NCBI GenBank assembly: GCA_018417955.1
Contig: JACTVC010000001.1
Location: 2,914,001-2,978,000, forward strand
Direction of reading: 5' to 3'
DNA length: 64,000 nucleotides
Source of the DNA: Laccaria trichodermophora
Lineage: Eukaryota > Basidiomycota > Agaricomycetes > Agaricales > Hydnangiaceae
Below, piece after piece: positions 11,081 to 20,600 of the stretch. Under the pieces are notes generated by a model. The model saw nothing but the letters and a program-made list of their open reading frames with translations, did not search any database and was not told the origin of the DNA. Numbering within the stretch: the stretch's first letter is position 1; every line of letters starts with the position of its first letter. A program made the translations under genes and the position numbers.

Positions 11081-13732
11081 TTATGATTTCTGTTGTTTCT
11101 TGGCCTTGTACTTGCGATGTTTCTGCCCGCCTCGAGGACGTCGCTCTACTCTTTCTTCCAAAGTTACGGCCGCGCGATGAAGCAAAGAAACGTCTGAAGC
11201 GGGATTAGAAGGACTGGGGGAAGTTAACCGAGTTTCGAGAGAGACGTGAGAAGGCCCGAGGTCGGTCATAGGATCGTCGCGAATAGCGGGTAAAGCTGAG
11301 GGAGGTCGAGTCCAAGAGTCCGTAGCGTTCTGGGTAGCCTCATTGAATATATCTTCCGTTATAAAATGGCTGATGACCAATGAACCATCTGCCATGGTCC
11401 TGTGTGTCAAGTATCCCCGTAAGGTGCACGCATCATCGTTACTCTTCATATCTACCCAGATGAGAGGGACTTCACTGATGACTGTCCTGAACAGTCTATT
11501 GATCCAGACAAAGTGAGAGGAGACCGCCATGCTATAAAACCACGCGCGACAAGTCTCCCAGTCAGGCGGCAGACCTTCAAAGCATAGGAACCGGGAATCA
11601 GAAGAATGGCTTCCCAGAGTGGCGAAATTAGCCTGTACTACCGACGTCGCTTGAGCATGTACCACTGACACCGCTTGAGCAGTTGAAGATTCCTGCTGCG
11701 TCGCTGCTGTCGATGAGGTCGCAGTGGGATTCGCGTGACCGGGGGCGGGGACGTCGTTGATTCGTGACCTCATGCCATCCGAACTCCTCATCTTCTTAGC
11801 GTTACTTCCGTTACTGACCGCTAGATGCTCTGGACTGGAGCTAGGTGCTCGAGGGCGTCGACCCAACTGCTTCCCCGCATTCTGTGCTACCTGATTCTGG
11901 GAAAGATTGGATTGCAATCTATGAGATTTGGGCTCTGTCGGGACAGGTCGCGAAGGAAGGGGCTGTGATGGGACATCCCTTAGAGGCTTGGGAAGGGGTA
12001 CCGGCGTTGGTCGACGTAGTATGCTGGGAGACGAAGGGCTCCGGGTCGCATGGGAATAGACGACCTTCTCTTTCCCCTTGGCTGACGTCTTCTTCAACGG
12101 GAGCTCCTTCGTCGACGGAATGGGGGCTTGTTGACCGACTGTTCCCTTGGAGGCTGTCTTCGTCGTGTAGATCCAACGCGAGGACGGATGTTCCCTTGTG
12201 ATTTTATTCTCTGCCATCTCGACAAATCGCGCTAGGGGGGCCGGGAATCCGAATTTGTCTATGTCGGACACGGCGCCAGGAGGAATCTCCACACCTTCTA
12301 AAAAGAAGATCTCTCTCCTTCTCAGCCTATCGAAACATACTCGTTCGCAATTTTCAGGTCTAGGTGATACGAGACGAAAATAGTAGCCGTCCTGAGCGAC
12401 GTCTTCTTCTTTCCAAAAAGTCCATTTCCCTTCAGAGACGGCCATTACGGCGGGCGGCACTATCCAATCTATCCTGTCGGTTGCTAGAGATCGAACTTCT
12501 AGTTCAGGATCGCCGAGAATACGGCTAGAAGAGGTAGCGGCGAGACTGTGCGTCACGCTCTCTTGACGCGGATGTTGTCCCGCTGGCCACATCACTACTT
12601 CAGGGGTCTCGTCTAACAACTTGTGCTTGACTCCATCCCATCCTTGCGTTGCTGGATCCGAATTGACACGATCTCCTGCTGATAATGTGGGATAACCCGC
12701 TGGTATTCCCTCCCGAACTCTGTCATTGTTGAACAAGGCCTGATTTTTGTAAGCGACATGGTCGTAGGCGTTGGTTTTAGGTGCGAGATACTGGACGTCC
12801 GTCGAGGTGACGAAATCCTGATTCTTATGATCCTCTTTGTAGTTGTATAGTTCTGCGATGGAGATTTCGTGGATGATGAAGCAGGGAACCTTATGTCTCA
12901 AGAGCCAGTAGACGTGCTCTTCCTTGGCACCGTTAATCCATGTACCCAAGACGTCATCCACAGCAAAGGGTGTCTCAGTCATCCATTCTCCCGTCGCCGC
13001 TTCCCTTCGTTCCCTTCTCACGATGGACATCGCTTTCAACCACGCGTCCTTCAACTTTAAACCCCTTTGCACCTTAGTAACCAAATCCACTGCGTCCGCA
13101 TAATGGTGCTCCCCTCCCAATCCTCTGACTTCACTCTCGCTAGGGTAGCGCGGCCTGTTATCCCAGTATTCCTGCTTGATATCCGCTATAGCCGTCATGG
13201 TGGACATGGCCGCTTCCAAGTCGAAGTTGCGCGTCGTGAGTTGTATCAGAAGAGCCGTGTCCAAACGCCCTAAATCCTTCATCTCCCTTCGAGGCGAGGA
13301 GCTAACCCACGCGATAGCCAATGGAGCGTTCTCAATGCACGCCCGATGTGTCTGTTCCCGCATTACGAATGGCAACCACGGTTGTAACGGATCGTAATGC
13401 TGGGGTGACTCCGTAGGATCGAATCGCCCCAAATGACCATCGAAGCGCCTCTTTGACTTGTCCTCCTCTATTCCGACTTCGTGTCCCGGAGCCCTGATAC
13501 CTGGGTAGTACGCCTCGATTAAGGAATTGGGGGACCATATTAACCATGTCTTGCCTAGCGTCGAGACTACGCGACTATGAACTCGAGAGAACGGTGGTAG
13601 GATAAGCGATAAGGTGTCGTCGACGACAGGGAGCTCGAAATACCCGGCGAGACTTTTCCTACGCATTGTGTCATAGATCCGCGAATCGTATCCGCCCGGC
13701 GCGGGGGTATGTGTAAACTTGGTGCCCATCAT
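11081..13732 (-). CDS. Extra ORF of the chromovirus, 883 aa, function unknown
   Basis: Intact ORF between pol and the 3' LTR, starting ATGATGGGC at 13732. I do not recognise it. The first ~550 residues look globular, with LVTKVQRGLKLKDAWLKAM, YWLLRHKVPCFIIHEIS and WTFWKEEDVAQDGYYFRLV. A Ser/Pro/Ala-rich low-complexity stretch follows at about 560-700. Next comes a second compact segment (RFLCFEGLPPDWETCRAWF ... WVDMKSNDDACTLRGYL), loosely reminiscent of an RRM-like fold. The end is basic (GGQKHRKYKAKKQQKS). No transmembrane segment or signal peptide is evident, so an envelope function is not supported. The position is that of env-like ORFs in other retroelements. Confidence 0.8.
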   Translation of the reverse strand: MMGTKFTHTPAPGGYDSRIYDTMRRKSLAGYFELPVVDDTLSLILPPFSRVHSRVVSTLGKTWLIWSPNSLIEAYYPGIRAPGHEVGIEEDKSKRRFDGHLGRFDPTESPQHYDPLQPWLPFVMREQTHRACIENAPLAIAWVSSSPRREMKDLGRLDTALLIQLTTRNFDLEAAMSTMTAIADIKQEYWDNRPRYPSESEVRGLGGEHHYADAVDLVTKVQRGLKLKDAWLKAMSIVRRERREAATGEWMTETPFAVDDVLGTWINGAKEEHVYWLLRHKVPCFIIHEISIAELYNYKEDHKNQDFVTSTDVQYLAPKTNAYDHVAYKNQALFNNDRVREGIPAGYPTLSAGDRVNSDPATQGWDGVKHKLLDETPEVVMWPAGQHPRQESVTHSLAATSSSRILGDPELEVRSLATDRIDWIVPPAVMAVSEGKWTFWKEEDVAQDGYYFRLVSPRPENCERVCFDRLRRREIFFLEGVEIPPGAVSDIDKFGFPAPLARFVEMAENKITREHPSSRWIYTTKTASKGTVGQQAPIPSTKELPLKKTSAKGKEKVVYSHATRSPSSPSILRRPTPVPLPKPLRDVPSQPLPSRPVPTEPKSHRLQSNLSQNQVAQNAGKQLGRRPRAPSSSPEHLAVSNGSNAKKMRSSDGMRSRINDVPAPGHANPTATSSTAATQQESSTAQAVSVVHAQATSVVQANFATLGSHSSDSRFLCFEGLPPDWETCRAWFYSMAVSSHFVWINRLFRTVISEVPLIWVDMKSNDDACTLRGYLTHRTMADGSLVISHFITEDIFNEATQNATDSWTRPPSALPAIRDDPMTDLGPSHVSLETRLTSPSPSNPASDVSLLHRAAVTLEERVERRPRGGQKHRKYKAKKQQKS

Positions 13733-14130
13733 AATTTCCTTCTGCTTCTGAAACGTTAAAACGACGTGATAAGGGCTGGCTTTTAGCGGTGGAATTTTGA
13801 CGATGGAGCGATTACTGTAAGTCTCAAACGAGCCGTAAGATTCTTCTTGAGCGAATGGAGGTTTGCGTGAAACAGTGGAGACGGGATTAAAGCTTCGATC
13901 GATAAAGGACTAGAGTACTCCCACGGGCACATTCGCGTATTGTGTAATATCAATATGATACAATAGAAGTAATGAATTGACGCCGGTCGCCTTTAGAGCG
14001 GGATTAATATGGGTGCATGCTTGATGAGAAGCCGGCCTTCGTGTGAGGTTTTTGAGGCGAACTGGGTTCTCGTGTGAACGCTAGCGGCGAGATAAAGACC
14101 GCGAAAGCTTCGTTTCTCCAAGTATTCCTC
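13733..14130. other. Chromovirus internal spacer between the two extra ORFs
   Basis: No ORF of note. It could include an intron or a start region for the 883-aa ORF. Confidence 0.4.
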
Positions 14131-14523
14131 CTAACACCACAACCGCCACCAGCGACGTCGTTTGGGCAGAGCTATCCTAACTATCAGCCGTCCATCTCTC
14201 ATCCCATTGTATAGCGCCCATCCTTTCACCTCCAATACTCTCAAAAGTTTGACCGAACCATAACCTCCTGGCAAATACACCCAAGGTTCGTTTTCAAGAT
14301 CATGAGTACTGAACGATACTGATTTCCAGCAGTTGATAGTAGGGAAGGGGTTGTCTTGTTCAAAACGAACGATCTCTAGTTGAGGAATACCCACCAGCAA
14401 GGGAGGCATAGGCAGAAGATCTTGGAAGTCATGTGAAGTCTTAATGCGACATAGAGGATTAGGACATGAAAAACAGTCCTTAACGTGAACTGGCAAGGGA
14501 TAGGCAGGAAAATCAATAGGCAT
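14131..14523 (-). CDS. Small chromovirus ORF, 130 aa, function unknown
   Basis: ATG at 14523 (MPIDFPAYPLPVHVKDC) to a stop at 14131. It has a CFSCPNPLC cysteine cluster near the N-terminus and a basic, Trp-rich end (PKRRRWWRLWC). It lies between the pol stop and the 883-aa ORF in the same direction and may be a 5' exon of that ORF rather than a separate protein. Confidence 0.4.
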   Translation of the reverse strand: MPIDFPAYPLPVHVKDCFSCPNPLCRIKTSHDFQDLLPMPPLLVGIPQLEIVRFEQDNPFPTINCWKSVSFSTHDLENEPWVYLPGGYGSVKLLRVLEVKGWALYNGMRDGRLIVRIALPKRRRWWRLWC

Positions 14524-14691
14524 AGGAAGGAACGAGTGTTGACTTGTAGAGAGGGAACTGGTAGTGACAGTGTATACGTGGCAGTCTTGCTCTTGAACTT
14601 TAGAGAAGAAAACTTCCCTCTTCCCTTAGACTTCAGCGGTGTTTGAAAATTCGCTTAATTCCTATGGAAGATCAAGGGCCTTTTCCTAATT

Positions 14692-17600
14692 CTAGTTTAG
14701 TCCCATCTTAATAAGGTATTCCCTTTTAATTTCCGGAGAATTGCGTAAGTCGACCTCTGAAACCCATGAGTCAGCCTCTGGCCCATACCCAACCCATCGA
14801 ACTCTAAACATTCTTCGATTGCCTTTCTTTCTGCCCGTCACCTTATGTCCCAAAATGGCTTCGACTTCGTACTCCTCGCTCGGTAGAAAGTCTCGCGTGG
14901 AGGGTAGAGTGGTACGGTCTTCGAACTCTTCCGGGGATTGTTTGTACTTCCTCAGGTGATCGATGTTGATTACGGGGTGCATAGGGTAGGAGTCCGGCAG
15001 TCGGAGCCGGTATACATTGGGATTAATGCGCTCCATTACTTCGAAAGGCCCTATCATTCTTTGTACGAGTTTCTTGCCAGTGCCTTCGACTTCGACCAGT
15101 TTCAACGTGTGAGGGTTAACCAGTACCAAATCGCCGGGATTGATTTCCTCCACGGGGCGTCTATCCTTATTGAAGGCTTTCGCTTGCCGTTGCTGCGCGA
15201 GTACTAAGGCATCTCTCGCTTGATCTCGTCGAAGGTTAATGACTTTAACATACTCTTCACCTTGGTGGCTAGGGTGGAAAGCAGTCTCGGAGGTCTCTTG
15301 TCCTAGTAGAATTTCCCCCGTCGAGATCTTCGGATGATAGTTGAGCAGTAATCCATTGGGAGTATCTTCGGTGGAAGAGTGTCTCGCCGAATTGTAGGCG
15401 AATGCTAGAACCGATAGCCATTCAGACCAGGAACTGCGATCATGAGAGACGTAGGCCCTCAACATCTGTTCTATTGTTGCGTTGAGAATTTCGGTTTGCC
15501 CGTCGGTCTGAGGGTGGTGGGAGGATGATAGAGCCATCTTAGCGCCGTGTAGAGCCACTACCGTCCTCCAAAAGCCCGTTGCCCAACGACGATCACGGTC
15601 GGCGATAATTCTGTGAGGCATGCCGTACACGTGTACTACCCTTTCAACGAACAATCTTGCAAATCCTTCCTGAGATAGAGTGTCGTGAGTGGGTATGAAG
15701 AGCCCGAATTTAGTGAATTTATCCACGATGACCAGAATCGCTGTGTACTTTTCGGGACCTGAGGGCGGCAGTCCTGTAATGAGGTCCAAGGATACCGTTT
15801 CGAATGGTCGTGATGGGATATGCGAAGGTCGTAGCGCGCCCATTTTCTTAGTGCGATTGATCTTAGTTTTCTGGCATACGTCACAGGTCTCACAGAACCT
15901 CTCGGTACTTCGGTTCATGCCTTTCCAGAAGAATAGTTCGCGGACTCGCTCTAACGTTTTAACATATCCTCCATGGGCAGCCTCGTGTGGGGCTTCGTGA
16001 ATCCATTCTAGCACGAATTGTATCTGAGAACGAGGGACGCATAGCCTTGTCTCCCAACGAGCATCAATAAAATAAAGTAACCCGTTTGACCCTTTGCGAA
16101 AATGTGATGGGGTAATGGCTATGCGAGGGTTTGGAATTTCCTCCGCATAGTATTGCTTGAAAAACGGATCTTCCTCATATCCCTTCGCGAATTCATTTAT
16201 GACTTCTGGACTCAGTGCTACTAACAGATGAGCTTTACTCTCCCATTCCTCCTCCTTTCCCTCGGGTTGTGCATCTAACGGATAGGACCACTGATCGATT
16301 TCCGGAAAAGCCTTCGGCAGTCCATCATCTTCATCTTTAGATTTCGTCTGAATAGCAAACGCTTGAGCATCCAACAGGTCCTCCCACCACCAGGCTGTGA
16401 ACGCTGCTTTACGAGCTGCTGATTTACCCATGCGATCCTCTGCCTCTTGAGCTACCTTCTGCTTTTCCTCATCAGAGCTAATGGGTTGTAAGTCGTCTCG
16501 AACCGGAGAACTATGCTGCGGAGTCCTCGGTAGCCTGGATAAGGGGTCCACGTTGGAGTGTACCCGACCCGGTCTGTGCACGATCTTCAGACCTGGGTAA
16601 GCTGCGAATACTGCCCCCCACGCTGCTAGTCTCCGGTTAGCGTTCTCATAAACTCTCGCCCATTGTAATGCAGCGTGATCCGTGATAAGAAGAACCTGCT
16701 CTCCCTCGATAAATGGTTGAAATTTTACTAAAGCTTCTTTCGCTCCCAAAGCCTCCCTCTCCGTCGTGCTATAGTTCCTTTCTGCTGACTTGAGCGTACG
16801 ACTCCAATACGCTATCACCCGCTCAACGTGTACGACAGTTTCATCCAGAGTCGCCCCCCAGGCTGAATTAGGGTCGCCTTCTTCGTAACCCGTAGCGAAT
16901 GACCGAAATAAGCTTGGAACTGGTGCACTTGCAGCCCAAGCTTTCTCCAATCGATCGTAAGCCAGCGTACCCTTTAAGTCTCCCACTGAAATAGGCTGCA
17001 CTTGCTGTAAACACGCGCCCAAGGCGATGTCTGAAGCGTCGGTATACAACCGATAAGGGCGACTCTGTATCGGATGACCTAGCACTGGAGCCTTTGACAA
17101 CGTCTCCTTTGCTTCCTGAAAGGCCTGTTCGTGTTCCGCGTCCCAATGCCACTTGACACCCTTCTTCAATAGTGCGAATAACGGCGCGGCAATAAATGAA
17201 TAATAAGGTATATACTGTGAAAAATAAACAACCATGCCCAAAAATTTTTGTAAGTCTGCTACCGATGTCGGGCGGTCCAGATCCAATATAGCTTGTACTT
17301 TCTCCTGATGTGTGGATAACCCCAGGCGCGACACCTTCTGTCCTAACAGCAGGATGGACGAATAGCCTATGAAGCACTTTGAGGGAGATAGCGTCACTCC
17401 GGCCTTAGCGATCGCCCCTAGGACTACATCGAGGTGCGTGAGGTGTTCTTCCCAAGACTTCGAGAATACCACGATGTCGTCGATATATACTAAGGCGAAT
17501 AACCAAAGATACGGGGCTAGGATTCCTTGCATAAGTCGTTGAAAGATGGAGGGGCCATTGCGCAGGCCGAACGGCATCCTGCGAAACTGCCATAACCCCA

Positions 17601-20600
17601 AATGACACCTGAATGCAGTCTTTTCCTTCTCCTCCTCTTTCATTTCCAATTGGGTGAACCCCGCTAGGGCATCAAACGATGATAACACCTGAGAGCCTGA
17701 TAAAGCTTGAATGATCTCGGACTGGCGTGGTATGGGGAACTCGTCTGGGATTGTGTTGGCGTTTAATTTGTGATAGTCTACCGCTAGTCGCGCCTTCCCG
17801 TTCCTGTAGACTACGACCACCGGAAATCCCCAAGGACTAACGGATGGCTCAATTACTCCTGCTTCAAACCACGCTTTAACTTGGTGATCTATAACTTCCC
17901 TCTTAGCTGGCGAAGCGCCGTACATCGGTAAGGAGGTAGGGACTGTTCCAGGCTTGAGTGGAATAGAAACTTTGGCATCCACCTGGCCTAGCCTACCATC
18001 GACGCCGAAAGCGGAAGAATTCCTCTGAAGCACTTCTTCTAGTCGTGGAAGAATATCTGGCGGTATATCTGGCCCCAGATTGACCAATTCTGATACGGGC
18101 CCTGAAGCTGGGTCCTCTGGTACGGCTGTCGTCTTAGGTCCCCAATGCTCTTCTTCCTCCAGCTTACTATCAAAAGCTCTTTCTTGCGCGGCCGTACTCG
18201 TCGGACTTTGCTCCTTCAAGGTTTCATTGATGACGGTTTTGATAGCCTCCGCTGAAGCAGCGTATTTGGGCAGCTCTTCTTCATCAGGATGGTCCAGGTA
18301 GGATGAAGGATCCGCTAAACGGCCTACGATCTCGCCTTTGCGTATGTATAGAGGCCTGATACCCGGGTTCGCTACAGGCAGGACTGGGTTCTCTGATGAG
18401 ATCCAAGTAAAAGGAGCCGCTAGTATGTCCGTCGTGTCTGACCCAACTATGACCTTCTCCACTAGCCATTCCGACCTCCCTTTCAAGGCACCTGTCACTC
18501 GAATAGGCTTCACCGTACCAGGTTCCACTCTAACGTCCTCAGTTGCATAGACAGGGGATAACTCCTTGGGCATCTTCTTCAGTTCCCTGGCCCGTTTTCG
18601 CCTGGCGGTCTTGGCGCGTACAAAGGACTGGGTAAGATACGATTGGCGTATTTCGAATCCCAGATCGATGTCGTGAGCTGAGGACGCGGGGATGACTTTC
18701 GTATCATTGTTAAGAGTGACCTCACAATGACCTGTAGCGTAACGTTTTACGTGTAACTCATACGCGGTTTGGAAGTCTTCGCCTAGCAAAAGAGGGACTC
18801 TCATGCCTTGGACCACGTAAGCTTCCAACTCGAAACCGATCCATACTTGGTCCGTCGTCAGAGTATACAGACGAGTCTTAACGTACCCGAGAACTTTAGC
18901 GTGACCCGTGAGATGGTACAACTTCATTCGCATCCCTTCCTTCGGTTGAGGTAGAGTACCTAGTTGTTTCCAAAATTCCTCTGACATGAGAGTGATGTCC
19001 GCTCCAGAGTCTAAGCGAGCTTTCACTTCTCCTCGGCCTATAGATTGAACATGTGCCTTGATGTGAAGTGCTTGGGTGCCCAGTGAGCCTAGACCTTCTG
19101 GTTTGACCTCTTTCCTTACGGCCATTACAATATCTGGCTCATAAAGGGAGCGATCTTGCGACTCCTCACGTCGTGAAGACTTTGCAGAGCTTCGGACAAC
19201 TGGAGGGGCTTCGGGGTCCTCTATTTCTTCTATAGTAACCTTCCTTGCTCCTGGCTTTTTAGCTGACGGTGAAGGTAAGGGCGATACGGAAGGCGAAGGG
19301 GAGTCGGTAGAGGATGCAGAAGTCGTATTCGTTTGACTCTCGAATGGTCCTTCTTCTTCTGAAAGTGGGTCGGGATAACCGACGATATCTTCTTCATCCG
19401 AGAATAGGTCCTCCTCGCCGAGTAGTGATGGCGTATTGCCGACACTAGCCACCACCGCTAATTTAGAAAGCTTCAGTTTTCGACGAGTAGCTCGATTGGC
19501 TTGAGGAAGCTCTTCCATCTTATTCTTCCCTTTCTTGCTCGGCTTCATATCGAACTTCTCGCGTCTCCGTTCATTACGATTCCTTTTGTCCTTCGGTTCT
19601 GACTCCGTGTCGGGCAGCTCATACTCAGAAGCGGATGCCATTGCTGCTGACACAAGATCGTAGTACGCTATATCCAATTCGTTTAGTTCCTCTTGGTCTA
19701 TCGTCACATCTACCGAATGAGCTGCTTTCGTAAAGAATCTAGTGTTATGTGGGCAATCTCTGAAGAAGTGTTTGGGACTGAGGCAAATGAAGCAAGGACC
19801 AGGGGGAGGAGTTTTGCTGACTACCGAGTCATCTCGGCTGTAACTGTAGCCCGCGATGGTTCGACCCTTGGGCCAATCTGTACGCTTCCTGTTTATTCCT
19901 CTCACTACAACCTGTGCTTCTCTGATGACGTTAAGTTCTGTCCCGCTCTTATCGGAGTCCTCCGGGGTAGTCGCTTCGACGGTGTGAACCGACTTCGCCT
20001 TCTCGATGCGCAGACCACTATAATACTGAGCTATGAGGTTGGCTTCCATCGCTTTAGCTAATTTTATGAGTTGCATGATACTGGGACATGAAATGGTGTT
20101 GAGGATGGAACTCCACAAGATAGGCTGCCGGTTCATGAGTCGATGGGTGACCGTAGACCCGTCTATTTCTCTCGGATGGAGAACCATATGAAGACGGATA
20201 CGACGGTTGAAATACTCTTCAGGGGTTTCACGGGAATGCATGTGGCCTCGACGGAATCGCATAGCGTCAAATTCGATTCCCCTATCGTTAAGCCATTCGT
20301 CATTCATGAAATGATCGCGCATTCCCGTCATAAGGCATTCCCAGTCCTGTGAAAAGTAGGCTTGATCTGCCCTAGGCAGGGTCATCCACCATCCTTTCGC
20401 AGAACCTGTCCATCTAATCGGTGCTATTTGTCCTATTTCCTTGAAAAGTCTTTTTGAAAGTCGAGCTAGTAAAGCAATTTCCATAATGTAGTCGATCATC
20501 GTAGTCGGGTTTCCGTCCCACTGCGGAATCATTCCCATGCTGATCTTGTTATTCAATTGCCATTCCCCCTTGTTCTTTTCATCCTCCGGGCTTTTCTCCT

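Noticed and set aside
19693..20061. 122-codon plus ORF within the chromovirus
   Set aside because: Shadow of the gag-pol frame.
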